A stretch of 64,000 nt of DNA, taken from assembly GCF_003688725.1 (NCBI RefSeq), contig NZ_REFP01000009.1, positions 62,001 to 126,000 of the forward strand, given 5' to 3'. Origin of the DNA: Thermoactinomyces vulgaris (GTDB taxonomy: Bacteria > Bacillota > Bacilli > Thermoactinomycetales > Thermoactinomycetaceae). Shown piece after piece: positions 29,528 through 39,398 of this stretch (positions within the stretch are counted from its first letter, which is position 1; every line of letters starts with the position of its first letter). Under the pieces are notes generated by a model that saw nothing but the letters and a program-made list of their open reading frames with translations, had not been told where the DNA came from and did not search any database. A program made the position numbers and the translations under genes.

Positions 29528-30628
29528 GTGGCGTTAGCAACAGGAATCGTCGGACTTCCCAATGTGGGGAAATCCACTCTATTTAATGCCATCACCCAAG
29601 CAGGGGCTGAATCAGCCAACTACCCGTTTTGCACCATTGACCCGAATGTGGGCGTGGTTGACGTTCCGGACGAACGACTGGAGAAAATCGCAGAAATTGT
29701 GGGTCCGCAAAAAGTCATACCCACCTCCTTTCAATTTGTCGACATTGCCGGGTTGGTCAAAGGAGCCAGCCGCGGGGAGGGATTGGGAAACAAGTTTTTG
29801 TCCCACATCCGCGAGGTGGATGCGATTATCCACGTGGTTCGCTGTTTTGAAAATGAAAACATCACGCATGTCGCGGGAAAAGTGGATCCGGCCGGTGACA
29901 TTGAGACGATCAATCTGGAGCTGGTATTGGCGGATTTGGAAACCGTGGAAAAGCGGCTGGACCGCGTGGCACGCATCAAGAAAAGCGGAGATAAAGAAGC
30001 GGTTTTGGAATTTGACATCCTGACGCGTTTAAAAGAGGCGTTGGCAGAGGGAAAACCGGCCCGCACGGTGGAATTGGACGCGGATGAGAAAAAAATGATC
30101 AAAAGCTTAAACCTGCTGACCATGAAAAATATGCTGTATGCAGCCAACGTGAACGAGTCGGATATCGCCGATCCGGAGAATAACGAATATGTCCGGGTGG
30201 TCAAAGAGATTGCAGCTGCGGAAGGGGCTGAAGTGGTTCCGATCAGTGCGCAGGTGGAAGCAGAAATCGCCGAGTTGGATCAGGAAGAGCGGCAATTATT
30301 CCTGGAAGAGCTGGGACTCCGTTCTTCCGGAATGGACCGGTTGATTGCGGCGGCCTACCGCCTGTTGGGATTGATGACCTACTTTACGGCGGGGGAAAAA
30401 GAAGTGCGCGCCTGGACCATCCGCAAAGGAACGAAAGCGCCGCAAGCCGCCGGGGTGATCCACTCCGATTTTGAGCGCGGGTTTATCCGTGCGGAGGTTT
30501 TGTCCTATGAGGATTTGATCCGCTCCGGATCCCTGGCCAATGCCCGGGAGAAAGGATTGCTCCGGTTGGAAGGAAAAGATTATATCGTCCAGGACGGCGA
30601 CATTATCACTTTCCGTTTTAATGTTTAA
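29528..30628 (+). CDS. ychF: Redox-responsive P-loop NTPase YchF/Ola1
   Basis: A 366-residue Obg-related NTPase that in this subfamily prefers ATP and binds ribosomes. The G1 motif is [15 protein letters not shown] (residues 9-23), G3 is [17 protein letters not shown], and the C-terminal TGS-like domain has [20 protein letters not shown] and [13 protein letters not shown]. The start is GTG after GGAGGAG. Complete and typical; in B. subtilis (yyaF) it also precedes rpsF. Confidence 0.96.
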   Translation: MALATGIVGLPNVGKSTLFNAITQAGAESANYPFCTIDPNVGVVDVPDERLEKIAEIVGPQKVIPTSFQFVDIAGLVKGASRGEGLGNKFLSHIREVDAIIHVVRCFENENITHVAGKVDPAGDIETINLELVLADLETVEKRLDRVARIKKSGDKEAVLEFDILTRLKEALAEGKPARTVELDADEKKMIKSLNLLTMKNMLYAANVNESDIADPENNEYVRVVKEIAAAEGAEVVPISAQVEAEIAELDQEERQLFLEELGLRSSGMDRLIAAAYRLLGLMTYFTAGEKEVRAWTIRKGTKAPQAAGVIHSDFERGFIRAEVLSYEDLIRSGSLANAREKGLLRLEGKDYIVQDGDIITFRFNV

Positions 30629-30683
30629 GGTTGAGAAAACCGGAAAGGGCAAAAATTTCAATGCCGGATGCGCATCCCCCGTA

Positions 30684-30712
30684 TTGATTTATGACGGTGG
30701 CTTTGTTAGAAT
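30684..30712 (+). promoter_or_regulatory. Predicted promoter of rpsF-ssb-rpsR
   Basis: TTGATT (30684-30689), a 17-base spacer, TAGAAT (30707-30712), 87 bases before rpsF. Confidence 0.55.
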
Positions 30713-30751
30713 TAAATATCGTATTGTACATGGGCGATGATACGCTCCTTG

Positions 30752-30773
30752 CTCTGCCGGGAAGGCAGGGCCG
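30752..30773 (+). promoter_or_regulatory. Hairpin in the rpsF leader, possible S6:S18 binding element
   Basis: CTCTGCC (30752-30758) pairs with GGCAGGG (30764-30770) over GGGAA, followed by CCG. rpsF leaders in many bacteria carry an S6:S18-binding hairpin with a conserved CCG. The match here is only suggestive. Confidence 0.3.
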
Positions 30774-30798
30774 AAAGTCCAGAAGGAGGTGGAAAGAG

Positions 30799-31095
30799 AT
30801 GCAACACAGCTATGAAATGATGTATATTGTTCGTCCGGATGTGGATGAAGAAACATTGCAGGCAACCCGTGATAAAGTGGCGCAAACCATCAAAGCAAAC
30901 AAAGGTGAAATCACCGATACCGATGACATGGGAAAACGCCGCTTTGCTTACGAGATCAATCACTATCGCGAAGGCTATTACACCGTTGTGAACTTCCAAG
31001 CGGATGCCGAAGTGATTGACGAGCTTGATTACACGATCCGGATCAATGACAACATTTTGCGTCATTTGATCATCAATGTGGACGAGAAAAAATAA
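30799..31095 (+). CDS. rpsF: 30S ribosomal protein S6
   Basis: 98 residues, complete S6: MQHSYEMMYIVRPDVDEETL, the GKRRFAYEINHYREGYYTVV core and IRINDNILRHLIINVDEKK end. It binds the small subunit together with S18. The frame is open upstream, but the ATG at 30799 has AAGGAGG nine bases before it. First gene of the rpsF-ssb-rpsR operon. Confidence 0.97.
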   Translation: MQHSYEMMYIVRPDVDEETLQATRDKVAQTIKANKGEITDTDDMGKRRFAYEINHYREGYYTVVNFQADAEVIDELDYTIRINDNILRHLIINVDEKK

Positions 31096-31149
31096 TTGGA
31101 ACGTTGGAATAGATTCAAAGGTTGATCACGGGAAAGGGAGAGGTTTGTC

Positions 31150-31614
31150 ATGATAAATCGGGTCATCCTGGTCGGGCGTTTGACGCGGGATCCGGAGCTT
31201 CGTTACACTCCGAGCGGTATCGCCGTGGTGCGATTCAATGTTGCGGTGAACCGGAATTACTTGAATCAGCGCGGCGAACGTGAAGCAGATTTTATCAATA
31301 TTGTCGCTTGGCGGAATTTGGCGGAAAACTGTGCCAACTATTTGCGGAAAGGTTCGTTGGTAGGGATTGACGGACGTTTGCAAACCGGAAAATATGAGAA
31401 CCAGGAAGGACGGACGGTCTATACAACCGATGTCGTCGCGGAAGATGTCCGGTTCTTGGAACCGCGCAACCGGAATGCGGAATCCGGCGGTGCTTTTGGA
31501 GCTTCTGACAACAGTCGGAACGGAAACAGTTACAGCCAGAACACGCCGTTGGATGACCCCTTTGCCGATGACGGACAACCGATTGATATCTCTGACGATG
31601 ATCTTCCTTTCTGA
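31150..31614 (+). CDS. ssb: Single-stranded DNA-binding protein
   Basis: 154 residues: an OB fold ([40 protein letters not shown]) through about residue 110. A Gly/Ser/Asn/Asp-rich linker follows, and then the conserved acidic tip ending DDDLPF, which recruits replication and repair partners. Between the S6 and S18 genes as in B. subtilis. RBS GGGAGAGG. Confidence 0.97.
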   Translation: MINRVILVGRLTRDPELRYTPSGIAVVRFNVAVNRNYLNQRGEREADFINIVAWRNLAENCANYLRKGSLVGIDGRLQTGKYENQEGRTVYTTDVVAEDVRFLEPRNRNAESGGAFGASDNSRNGNSYSQNTPLDDPFADDGQPIDISDDDLPF

Positions 31615-31649
31615 GCACAAAAACGGTTTAAGGGAGGAGGGATGGTCTC

Positions 31650-31877
31650 ATGGCACGCCGTCGTGGGAATAAGCGCCGTAAAGTTTGCTACTTTACAGCG
31701 AATAAAATCGAATACATCGATTACAAAGATGTTGATTTGCTGCGCAAGTTCATCAGCGAACGCGGCAAAATTTTACCCCGTCGTGTAACGGGAACCAGTT
31801 CTAAATATCAACGCCAGTTGACACGTGCGATCAAACGTGCACGTCAAATGGCTCTGTTGCCATATACCAATGATTGA
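31650..31877 (+). CDS. rpsR: 30S ribosomal protein S18
   Basis: 75 residues, [20 protein letters not shown] to [13 protein letters not shown]. Only one cysteine is seen in the N-terminal region, so it is not the zinc-binding four-cysteine form. RBS GGAGGAGG. Last gene of the operon before a terminator. Confidence 0.97.
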   Translation: MARRRGNKRRKVCYFTANKIEYIDYKDVDLLRKFISERGKILPRRVTGTSSKYQRQLTRAIKRARQMALLPYTND

Positions 31878-31884
31878 TCGAGAG

Positions 31885-31911
31885 CAGGGGTGGATGACGC
31901 CCCTGTTTTTC
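31885..31911 (+). terminator. Terminator of rpsF-ssb-rpsR
   Basis: CAGGGG (31885-31890) pairs with CCCCTG (31900-31905), followed by TTTTT. Confidence 0.8.
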
Positions 31912-31987
31912 ATATAAAAAGCAGGAAAACGCGAATCATCTGTGGAAACTTCTCCTAAATATGTTGGGTTTTGGAGGAGTGCAACCA

Positions 31988-32299
31988 ATGAGTCGGCCTG
32001 AGCGGGGGTTACAATTCGCAAAGAGCATAAAGATTGTGGATTGGTTGAAGACAGAAATCCTGGATCAAATTGCCGCTTTGTTCCGGGCGATTTATTCAGC
32101 CAATCAGCATTTGATGATAGACAGTTTGTCCAGCTTGGTGATTTCGGTGTATGTATTGGCACGGAGAATGGGTTTTTCTTTCAGTGAATTGGATCAATCG
32201 GTTTCGCAAAAGTTGCGTGAACACGCCCGGGACGGGCACCAGCTGGAGAAATGGTATGGTGATTTGTCAAAACTGGACGAGTATCTAAACAAGAGGTGA
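31988..32299 (+). CDS. MazG-like family protein
   Basis: 103 residues resembling the MazG-like helical family found near rpsR/yybS in Bacillales (KIVDWLKTEILDQIAALFRA, SLVISVYVLARRMGFSFSEL, LREHARDGHQLEKWYGDLSK). True MazG proteins hydrolyse NTPs through an ExxE...ExxD motif; that motif is not evident, so activity is uncertain. The frame opens earlier, but GGAGGAG lies eight bases before the ATG at 31988. Its stop TGA forms part of the Shine-Dalgarno of the next gene. Confidence 0.7.
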   Translation: MSRPERGLQFAKSIKIVDWLKTEILDQIAALFRAIYSANQHLMIDSLSSLVISVYVLARRMGFSFSELDQSVSQKLREHARDGHQLEKWYGDLSKLDEYLNKR

Positions 32300-32306
32300 C
32301 GGATAT

Positions 32307-33218
32307 TTGCCGCAAATGGACAAAGGTTGGATAAAAGACAGCTTCCTGTACACAGGGCTGTTTCTCTTCTTGCTGGCCTCCATTCACATTCCTTTTATCC
32401 AATGGCTTGCATTGTGGATCATTCCTTTTCCTTTTTTTATGTTGCGCGTGAAACAGCCGGTCAGTGCAATGGTTGTTCCGCTATTGGGCCTCTTCATCAT
32501 GTTTCTCATCGGCATTCCGCTTTGGTACATCCTGCTCGGTGTTTCGGCCGGGTGCGTCGGCGTGGTGATGGGAAGCTTATACGCCCAAACCAGGATGACC
32601 GGAACCGATGTGGTATTGGGCGGATTGGTCAGCGGATTGATCGTCTCCGTCATGACCATGAGTGTGATGCAATGGGCCTTCGGGTTCTTTGACCGGTTAA
32701 ATGCCCTGTGGTTGAATGAATGGCATCAGGCCCAAAAAATTTTGCAAGAATCGGGAGTGTCGGTGCCCGGGGAAATCATCCCGCCGTTGGAAGCTTTTGT
32801 GCTCATCTTTTTGTTGATGGCTTTATTGCCCATGGTATTGATAACGTTTGCGGTCGCCAAAAGACGGCTCGTATCCAAAGGATATGAAAGCAAATCGCTC
32901 CCTCCGTTTTATGAGTGGCGTTTGCCGAAGGTATTCTTTTATTTTTTTGTCATTGTGTTGCTGTTGCAGTGGCTTGCGGTCACGGAGGAGTACGGGGAAA
33001 ATTTCCATTGGATCATCAGCGCCCTGCTGATTTTGCATGTCTTGTTTTTTATCCAAGGCTTGTCATTGATTGCGTTTTTGCTGAAACAAAAAAGAAAAAG
33101 CATGGTGTGGCTGGCACCGGCGGTTTTGTTGGCGTGGTTTCCCCCGGTTTCCTTTGTTATTTTGCTGATGGGGATGATTGATACAGGAACACCCTTGCGG
33201 AAAAGAATGCAGAAATGA
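32307..33218 (+). CDS. yybS: YybS-family integral membrane protein (DUF2232)
   Basis: 303 residues, very hydrophobic, with about eight predicted membrane segments (for example LFLFLLASIHIPFIQWLALW, MVVPLLGLFIMFLIGIPLWY, FFYFFVIVLLLQWLAV). The function is not established; the family resembles small-molecule transporter membrane subunits and lies upstream of gdpP in Bacillales. The start is TTG, seven bases after AGAGGTGA, which overlaps the preceding gene's stop. Confidence 0.85.
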   Translation: MPQMDKGWIKDSFLYTGLFLFLLASIHIPFIQWLALWIIPFPFFMLRVKQPVSAMVVPLLGLFIMFLIGIPLWYILLGVSAGCVGVVMGSLYAQTRMTGTDVVLGGLVSGLIVSVMTMSVMQWAFGFFDRLNALWLNEWHQAQKILQESGVSVPGEIIPPLEAFVLIFLLMALLPMVLITFAVAKRRLVSKGYESKSLPPFYEWRLPKVFFYFFVIVLLLQWLAVTEEYGENFHWIISALLILHVLFFIQGLSLIAFLLKQKRKSMVWLAPAVLLAWFPPVSFVILLMGMIDTGTPLRKRMQK

Positions 33219-33260
33219 CAACAGGTACTTTATGGAACCGCGGATGTTTCACAAGGGGAG

Positions 33261-33288
33261 TTGCTCCTTGTGTCAACTAGGGTAAAAT
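33261..33288 (+). promoter_or_regulatory. Possible promoter of gdpP
   Basis: TTGCTC (33261-33266), a 16-base spacer, TAAAAT (33283-33288). An ACAAGGGGAG...CTCCTTGT hairpin overlaps its -35 end. Confidence 0.4.
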
Positions 33289-33344
33289 AAGAAGGAGAAA
33301 CGGTTGCATATTGTGATGCATCGGATAGTTTGAGGGTGTATAGG

Positions 33345-35321
33345 ATGCCGAAGTTTGTAATACAAAGATGGCATGGCTATCACATGGTTTTTGCCATGTG
33401 TTTCAGCCTGATTTTGATTGCGCTTTTATCGACGTACAAATGGATCTATGGAGTGATCGGTCTCGTTTTTTTTACGGTGTTGGCATGGGTCTTGTACCGG
33501 GCCGAGCGTGCCTTTCGCAAGGATTTTACCGAGTATGTGCTGACGCTTGGAAACCGGGTGAAGAACGCGGGACAGACGGCGGTGGATGAGTTGCCGCTGG
33601 GGATCCTGCTTTATGACCGGGACGGAAAAATCGAGTGGCATAACACCTTTGTCGAGCGCATGACAGGGCTTGACCGAATGGTGGGCAAGGAAATTGGTGA
33701 AGTGCTTCCCTCCTTGAAACAACATGCTTCGGAAAAAGAGGGGAGCTTTACCATGGAGCTGGGGGAGCATATCTATCAAGTCACTCCCCAGTCGGAAGAA
33801 CGGTTGTACTTCTTCTGGGATGTCACCGAGTTGAGCCGTTTGAAAAAGCAGTTGCATGATGACAGGGCCGTTTTGGGATTTATTCACTTGGATAACTTTG
33901 ATGAAGCCGGTCAAGGTTTGACGGATCAGGAAAGTACCTTGCTGTTGTCAAACGTGACGAGTGCGATCTCAAAATGGGCACTGGAATATGATATCGCCCT
34001 CAAACGAATTGAAACGGATAAAATGTTCTTTGTCACTCAACAGAAATCCTTGGAGAAGTTGATGAAATCCCGTTTTGGAATTTTGGATGTTGTCCGGGAA
34101 ATGACCCGTCAAAATAAAATTCCGATTACGTTGAGCATTGGGGCAGCCAGTGTCGGCCAAACCATGGCGGAAAGAGTCCAGAATGCACAGGCGGCATTGG
34201 ACATCACGCTGGCGCGGGGAGGCGATCAAGCAGCAGTCCACGCGGGAGAGCAGATTACCTTTTATGGAGGAAAGACCAATGCGGTTGAAAAACGGACCCG
34301 CGTCCGGGCAAGGGTGATTTCCCATGCCATGAGCAATTTGTTTCGCGACAGCAAACGGGTTCTGGTGATGGGACATAAGCGCCCGGATATGGATGTGCTC
34401 GGAGCGGCCGTCGGTGTGGTCAAATTTGCCACCCTCCATGATTGTGAAGCGGCGATCGTATTGGATGAGGATGAAGACAACCTTTCCATTCAACGCTTGC
34501 TGATGGCCTTGAAAAATCATGAGTACCTGAAAGATCATTTGATTTCTCCCGAAAAAGCGATGCATTGGCTGGATGATCCGGACACTTTGTTGATTCTGGT
34601 GGATACGCATAAACCTTCGCTCGTGATGGAACCCCGTTTGTTGGATAAGGCCAAACGGGTCGTGGTTATCGATCATCACCGGCGGGGGGAAGATTTTGTT
34701 TCGGATCCGGTGCTGGTGTATTTGGAACCCTATGCTTCTTCCACTTGTGAATTGGTGACGGAGCTGCTGCAATACCAAGATGGCCGCCTGCCCATGGATA
34801 CGCTGGAAGCGACCGCTTTGTTGTCCGGTATTGTGGTGGATACGAAAAATTTTGCTTTTCGTGCCGGGTCCCGCACTTTTGAAGCGGCTTCGTTCTTGCG
34901 GCGCCACGGGGCGGACCTGATGATGGTGCAGTCTCTGCTCAAGGAAGATTTGGGGCATTATGTGAAAAGAGCGGAAATCATAAAAAACACCGAAATTTAT
35001 TTTGAAAACATTGCCGTGGCTCTCGGAAAGGAAGATGAGGAATATCATCAATTGCTGATTGCCCAGGCGGCGGATACTTTGCTCAATATGCAGGGAATCC
35101 GCGCTTCATTTGTGATTGGCAAAAGAGAAGACGGATTGGTTTCCATCAGTGCACGGTCTCAAGGAGAAATCAATGTCCAGGTGGTCATGGAGAAAATGGG
35201 GGGCGGTGGCCATATGACCAATGCGGCTTGCCAACTGGAACAGGTCTCTTTGGCGGAAGCGAAAGAAAAGTTGCTGAATGTGTTGAATGAAATCTTGGAG
35301 AGTGGGGGAGTGAACAGATGA
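33345..35321 (+). CDS. gdpP: Cyclic-di-AMP phosphodiesterase GdpP
   Basis: 658 residues. Two N-terminal transmembrane helices ([32 protein letters not shown]) are followed by a PAS-like domain ([20 protein letters not shown]), a degenerate GGDEF domain and the DHH/DHHA1 hydrolase. The catalytic D443-H444-H445 is in [13 protein letters not shown], and [11 protein letters not shown] is the DHHA1 end. It hydrolyses c-di-AMP and so affects cell-wall and osmotic homeostasis. The ATG at 33345 is preceded by GAGGGTG; it gives the family MPKF start and a normal length, so the upstream TTG (33330) is rejected. rplI overlaps its stop (ATGA). Confidence 0.95.
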   Translation: MPKFVIQRWHGYHMVFAMCFSLILIALLSTYKWIYGVIGLVFFTVLAWVLYRAERAFRKDFTEYVLTLGNRVKNAGQTAVDELPLGILLYDRDGKIEWHNTFVERMTGLDRMVGKEIGEVLPSLKQHASEKEGSFTMELGEHIYQVTPQSEERLYFFWDVTELSRLKKQLHDDRAVLGFIHLDNFDEAGQGLTDQESTLLLSNVTSAISKWALEYDIALKRIETDKMFFVTQQKSLEKLMKSRFGILDVVREMTRQNKIPITLSIGAASVGQTMAERVQNAQAALDITLARGGDQAAVHAGEQITFYGGKTNAVEKRTRVRARVISHAMSNLFRDSKRVLVMGHKRPDMDVLGAAVGVVKFATLHDCEAAIVLDEDEDNLSIQRLLMALKNHEYLKDHLISPEKAMHWLDDPDTLLILVDTHKPSLVMEPRLLDKAKRVVVIDHHRRGEDFVSDPVLVYLEPYASSTCELVTELLQYQDGRLPMDTLEATALLSGIVVDTKNFAFRAGSRTFEAASFLRRHGADLMMVQSLLKEDLGHYVKRAEIIKNTEIYFENIAVALGKEDEEYHQLLIAQAADTLLNMQGIRASFVIGKREDGLVSISARSQGEINVQVVMEKMGGGGHMTNAACQLEQVSLAEAKEKLLNVLNEILESGGVNR

Positions 35322-35764
35322 AAGTAATCTTGCTGAAAGATGTGAAAGGTACCGGAAAAAAAGGGGAAGTCAAAGAGGTTGCAGAAGGGTACGCCCGAAA
35401 TTTCCTGATTCCGCGGAAAATGGCGGTGGCGGCCACACAGGGAAACATGAATGCATTGAAAGACCAAAAACAAAGAGAACAAAGGCGCAAAGAGGAAGAA
35501 CGGAAAGAGGCAGAGGCTTTGGCAGAAAAGCTGAACAAGATGAAGGTTTCTATCTCCATGAAATTGGGGAAAGACGGAAGGACTTTCGGTTCCATCACTT
35601 CCAAACAAATCAGCGAGATATTGAAGAAACAGCATCAAATGAATGTGGATAAGAGAAAGATCCAATTGGATCAGCCCATCCGTTCGCTTGGAGTTACGAA
35701 AGTTCCCGTGAAACTTCATCCGGAAGTGACGGCGACACTCGCCGTGCATGTGGTTGAAGAATGA
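35318..35764 (+). CDS. rplI: 50S ribosomal protein L9
   Basis: 148 residues: the N-terminal rRNA-binding domain [20 protein letters not shown] with NFLIPRKMA, a long helix rich in Lys/Glu/Arg, and the C-terminal domain. It overlaps gdpP by four bases. A perfect DnaA-box sequence (TGTGGATAA, 35644-35652) occurs in the coding region, probably by chance. A strong terminator follows. Confidence 0.97.
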   Translation: MKVILLKDVKGTGKKGEVKEVAEGYARNFLIPRKMAVAATQGNMNALKDQKQREQRRKEEERKEAEALAEKLNKMKVSISMKLGKDGRTFGSITSKQISEILKKQHQMNVDKRKIQLDQPIRSLGVTKVPVKLHPEVTATLAVHVVEE

Positions 35765-35770
35765 GCGGAA

Positions 35771-35798
35771 GCACTCCATTGATCTGGAGTGCTTTTTT
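35771..35798 (+). terminator. Terminator after rplI
   Basis: GCACTCCA (35771-35778) pairs with TGGAGTGC (35785-35792), followed by TTTTTT. It ends 21 bases before the helicase start. Confidence 0.88.
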
Positions 35799-35818
35799 AT
35801 GGATCGGAGGGATGTATC

Positions 35819-37168
35819 ATGAGTGATCTTTTCGCGGACCGGCTCCCCCCTCACAACCAGGAAGCGGAACAAGCCGTGTTGGGAGCGGTTTTACTGGACC
35901 CCTCTGTGTTAACAACCGTGAATGAGCGATTAAAGCCGGGGGACTTTTATCGCCAGGCTCATCAAAAACTGTTTCAAGTGATGAATGAACTGGACGAAAA
36001 AGGTGAACCGGTTGATCTGGTGACGTTAACGGCTGAATTGAATGACCGGAAACTGCTCGACGAAATCGGCGGCGTTCCTTATTTGAACGAATTGGCCAAT
36101 GCCGTGCCCACCGCGGCGAATGTGGAGTATTACGCCAAAATCGTGGAAGAAAAGGCCATTTTGCGGCGGTTGATTCGCACAGCCACGCAAATTGCCGCGT
36201 CCGGTTATTCGGGCCAAGCCGAATTGACTCAAATTTTGAATGAAGCAGAGAGAAAGATTTTGGAGATTTCACAGCGGACGGTTCGTGGGGAGGATTTTGT
36301 TTCGATCCACGATGCCTTGATGGAATCCTATGAACAGATTGAGACGCTTCATTTCAACAAGGGCGGGATCAGCGGGATTCCGACCGGTTTTGTCGATTTT
36401 GACCGGATGACTTCCGGGCTGAAAGGTTCGGAGCTGATCATTCTGGCTGCGCGTCCCAGTATGGGAAAAACGGCATTTGCACTGAACCTGGCACAAAATG
36501 TGGGGGTGCGAAGCGGAAAGACCGTGGCGATTTTCAGCCTGGAGATGTCGGCTTCCCAACTGGTGACCCGGATGTTGGCGGCGGAAGGGAATATCGATGC
36601 CCAAGCATTTAGGACCGGTAATTTGAATGAGGAAGATTGGGAAAAACTAACCATGGCGATGAGCACGCTGAGCGAAGCACCGATTTTTATTGATGATACG
36701 CCGGGGGTGACGGTGTATGATATCCGGGCGAAACTCCGGCGGTTAAAAGCCGAACACGGTTTGGGGCTCGTGGTGATCGACTATCTGCAACTGATTTCCG
36801 GCCGGGGCGGAGACAGCCGCCAACAGGAAATTTCGGAGATCTCCCGTTCCTTGAAGTTGCTGGCCCGCGAGTTTGATGTTCCGGTGATCGCTTTGTCGCA
36901 ATTATCCCGTGCCGTGGAACAACGTCAGGATAAAAGGCCGATGTTATCCGATCTTCGGGAATCCGGGTCGATTGAGCAGGATGCCGATGTGGTGACCTTT
37001 TTGTATCGCGATGATTACTACAACGAGGAATCCGAAAAGCAAAATATCGCAGAGCTGATCATCGGCAAACAGCGGAATGGTCCGGTCGGAAAAGTGGAGC
37101 TCTTGTTTTTGAAGAACTATAACAAGTTTTTAAGCTTGGAAATGAACAAAACGCCAATTCCCGAATGA
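35819..37168 (+). CDS. dnaC: Replicative DNA helicase (DnaB-type; dnaC in Bacillus naming)
   Basis: A 449-residue hexameric helicase unwinding DNA at the fork. The N-terminal primase-interacting domain begins RLPPHNQEAEQAVLGAVLLD. The RecA-like motor has Walker A ARPSMGKTAFALN and Walker B LVVIDYLQLI, with SQLSRAVEQR and the arginine-finger region later. The ATG is preceded by GGAGGG. No intein or insertion is seen. In B. subtilis it has the same neighbours rplI and purA. Confidence 0.96.
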   Translation: MSDLFADRLPPHNQEAEQAVLGAVLLDPSVLTTVNERLKPGDFYRQAHQKLFQVMNELDEKGEPVDLVTLTAELNDRKLLDEIGGVPYLNELANAVPTAANVEYYAKIVEEKAILRRLIRTATQIAASGYSGQAELTQILNEAERKILEISQRTVRGEDFVSIHDALMESYEQIETLHFNKGGISGIPTGFVDFDRMTSGLKGSELIILAARPSMGKTAFALNLAQNVGVRSGKTVAIFSLEMSASQLVTRMLAAEGNIDAQAFRTGNLNEEDWEKLTMAMSTLSEAPIFIDDTPGVTVYDIRAKLRRLKAEHGLGLVVIDYLQLISGRGGDSRQQEISEISRSLKLLAREFDVPVIALSQLSRAVEQRQDKRPMLSDLRESGSIEQDADVVTFLYRDDYYNEESEKQNIAELIIGKQRNGPVGKVELLFLKNYNKFLSLEMNKTPIPE

Positions 37169-37203
37169 TATTTATTTTTTATTTATCAATGTTCGACTTT
37201 TGT

Positions 37204-37233
37204 TTGACTCTTTTTACAGGATATTGATAAAAT
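37204..37233 (+). promoter_or_regulatory. Predicted promoter of purA
   Basis: TTGACT (37204-37209), an 18-base spacer, TAAAAT (37228-37233). Just upstream, ATGTTCGACTTT is an imperfect match to one PurR half-box (about 11 of 13 positions); no convincing second box was found. Confidence 0.6.
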
Positions 37234-37282
37234 GTGCTTGTGCTAAAGCGATACAAAACCTCGTTTCAGGAGGAACGATAAG

Positions 37283-38569
37283 ATGTCTACAGTGGTTGTC
37301 GTAGGTACCCAATGGGGAGATGAAGGAAAAGGGAAAATCACCGACTATCTCGCGGAAAAAGCGGAAGTCGTAGCCCGTTATCAAGGTGGAAACAACGCGG
37401 GACACACCATTGTTTTCAACGGAACCCGCTATAAATTGCACCTGATTCCCTCCGGGATTTTTTACAAAGAAAAAATCTGTGTACTTGGAAACGGGATGGT
37501 GATTCATCCCCAGGCGCTTGTCGAAGAACTGGATTATTTACACCAACATGGTGTTTCTACCGATAATCTCAGAATTTCAGACCGTGCCCATGTAATCATG
37601 CCGTATCATCTGCGTTTGGATCTGGCGAGCGAGAAACTGAAAGGGAACGAAAAAATCGGAACCACCGGAAAAGGAATCGGACCGGCGTATATGGACAAAG
37701 CCGCACGGGTGGGAATCCGCATCAGCGATTTACTGGATCCGGAACAATTTAAACAAAAATTAAAAAGAAATTTGGAAGAGAAAAACCGTTTGTTGGAACA
37801 GATTTATCAAACGGATGGATTCACATTTGAGGAAATCTACGAGTCGTATTTGGCCTGTGCCGACCGTTTCCGTCAATATGTCACCGATACCTCAGTGGTG
37901 TTAAATGATGCGATCGATCAAGGAAAACGGGTATTATTTGAAGGGGCGCAAGGCGTCATGCTCGATATCGACCAAGGAACTTATCCGTTTGTCACTTCTT
38001 CCAATCCGGTGGCCGGAGGCGTTTGCATCGGGTCCGGAGTCGGCCCGACCAAAATCCATCATGTCATTGGGGTTGCAAAATCTTACACGACGCGGGTCGG
38101 AGACGGACCGTTCCCGACGGAATTGCATGATGAAATTGGTGACCAAATTCGCGAAATCGGGCGGGAATATGGAACCACCACCGGTCGTCCGAGACGGGTC
38201 GGATGGTTTGACTCCGTCGTGGTCCGGCATGCCCGCCGGGTCAGCGGCATCACGGGCTTGTCTTTGAATTCACTCGATGTGTTAACCGGGCTGGATACGG
38301 TCAAAATTTGTGTCGCCTATGAAGTGGATGGCAAACGGATTGAAAATTACCCGGCCAATTTGTCCCTTCTTGAAAGATGCAAACCAGTCTATGAAGAATT
38401 GCCCGGATGGAAACAAGACATCACCGGCGTTCGCAGCATTCATGAACTGCCGGAGGAAACGCGGCATTATATCGAACGGGTGTCCCAATTGACCGGGATT
38501 CCGGTGACCACTTTCTCTGTCGGACCCGGCAGGGATCAAACGGTTCAAGTCCGTCCGGTTTATGCTTAA
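37283..38569 (+). CDS. purA: Adenylosuccinate synthetase
   Basis: A 428-residue GTP-dependent ligase joining IMP and aspartate, first step from IMP to AMP. N-terminal [15 protein letters not shown] holds the catalytic Asp and P-loop-like glycines; [22 protein letters not shown] and the C-terminal [12 protein letters not shown] are all normal. RBS AGGAGG. Monocistronic between its own promoter and terminator. Confidence 0.97.
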   Translation: MSTVVVVGTQWGDEGKGKITDYLAEKAEVVARYQGGNNAGHTIVFNGTRYKLHLIPSGIFYKEKICVLGNGMVIHPQALVEELDYLHQHGVSTDNLRISDRAHVIMPYHLRLDLASEKLKGNEKIGTTGKGIGPAYMDKAARVGIRISDLLDPEQFKQKLKRNLEEKNRLLEQIYQTDGFTFEEIYESYLACADRFRQYVTDTSVVLNDAIDQGKRVLFEGAQGVMLDIDQGTYPFVTSSNPVAGGVCIGSGVGPTKIHHVIGVAKSYTTRVGDGPFPTELHDEIGDQIREIGREYGTTTGRPRRVGWFDSVVVRHARRVSGITGLSLNSLDVLTGLDTVKICVAYEVDGKRIENYPANLSLLERCKPVYEELPGWKQDITGVRSIHELPEETRHYIERVSQLTGIPVTTFSVGPGRDQTVQVRPVYA

Positions 38570-38609
38570 AAGACGGATCTTTGTGAAGACAGGCATATGG
38601 AACAATCAA

Positions 38610-38637
38610 GGACATTACATCATGTAATGTCCTTTTT
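38610..38637 (+). terminator. Terminator of purA
   Basis: GGACATTACAT (38610-38620) pairs with ATGTAATGTCC (38622-38632) around a single base, so the effective loop opens the inner pairs; followed by TTTTT. Confidence 0.85.
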
Positions 38638-38651
38638 GCTTTTTTTGTATT

Positions 38652-38865
38652 TTACTTTGATATGATTTCTATTTTAAACCCGCTAGGTACTTTTACATAG
38701 AAAGTATATCCGTGGGATTTTACGGGAGGAGTCATTTTTCAAGCGCTCACGGATTTGGTCCACTTTTTCCCTGCTTTCTTGTGGAAACCCGATATGAAAC
38801 GTTTTTGGATACCGGATCTCTTTTCCTTTCATCAATGTGAGGACAAATTGGTCATCATCGAACAA
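38652..38865 (-). pseudogene. Decayed VOC/glyoxalase-family gene
   Basis: On the minus strand, FDDDQFVLTLMKGKEIRYPK then TFHIGFPQESREKVDQIRER reads like the middle of a VOC metalloenzyme (glyoxalase/bleomycin-resistance fold). After LKND the frame breaks. In another frame the family C-terminus continues as PPVKSHGYTFYVKVPSGFKI and ends EIISK at a stop (38652-38654). The N-terminal third, expected right of 38865, is missing and that frame has a stop there. A 5' truncation plus at least one frameshift make a functional product unlikely. It is not part of the usual purA-rlmH neighbourhood. Confidence 0.7.
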
Positions 38866-38918
38866 TTGAGAGGATTATTTTCATACCATCCCTGTATGTC
38901 ATTAAATTTCTCTTTTGT

Positions 38919-39398
38919 TTATTTGTGATAGGTTTCTCCCCGGTTGATTTTAAAGGCCCGGTAGATTTGTTCCAGCAAGAAGACGCGGATCAGCTGATGG
39001 GGAAAAGTCATCTTTGAAAAAGAAAGGGAAAGATCAGACCGTTTCAGCACCTCGGGCGACAAACCGTAGGATCCGCCGATCACAAAGAGGATGCGGCTTT
39101 TCCCGTAGGTGGCCAGCTGATCCAGTTTCCGGGCGAATTCGGTGGATGTAAAAGCTTTTCCTTCGATGGCCAGTGCGATGAGAAAGGCATCCGCCGGACA
39201 GTGGCGCAAGATCCGTTGCCCTTCCTTCTCCAAAATTTGCTCTTTTTGTGCCGGATGAACCGGGTCACTCGCCCTTTCCTCCGCCACTTCAATGATTTCC
39301 GTTTTGGCATAGGGGGTTAATCGTTTCAAGTATTCTTTGCAAGCTTGTTGTAAGTATTTTTCTTTCATCTTTCCCACTGTGATGATTTGAATTTTCAT
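38919..39398 (-). CDS. rlmH: 23S rRNA (pseudouridine-1915-N3)-methyltransferase
   Basis: A 159-residue SPOUT methyltransferase acting on mature 70S ribosomes. Family blocks: MKIQIITVGKMKEKY at the N-terminus, ILFVIGGSYGLSPEVLKRSD (SAM knot) and the C-terminal MTFPHQLIRVFLLEQIYRAF and GETYHK. The ATG overlaps the stop of the upstream CxxH/CxxC gene (ATGA). B. subtilis yydA is its counterpart in the same place. Confidence 0.97.
   Translation of the reverse strand: MKIQIITVGKMKEKYLQQACKEYLKRLTPYAKTEIIEVAEERASDPVHPAQKEQILEKEGQRILRHCPADAFLIALAIEGKAFTSTEFARKLDQLATYGKSRILFVIGGSYGLSPEVLKRSDLSLSFSKMTFPHQLIRVFLLEQIYRAFKINRGETYHK

Noticed and set aside
33969-35051. 360-codon open frame antisense to gdpP
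   Set aside because: Antisense shadow; His/Gln-rich composition and no start signals.
37190-37203. PurR box before purA
   Set aside because: Only one imperfect half-site was found; the usual pair is missing.
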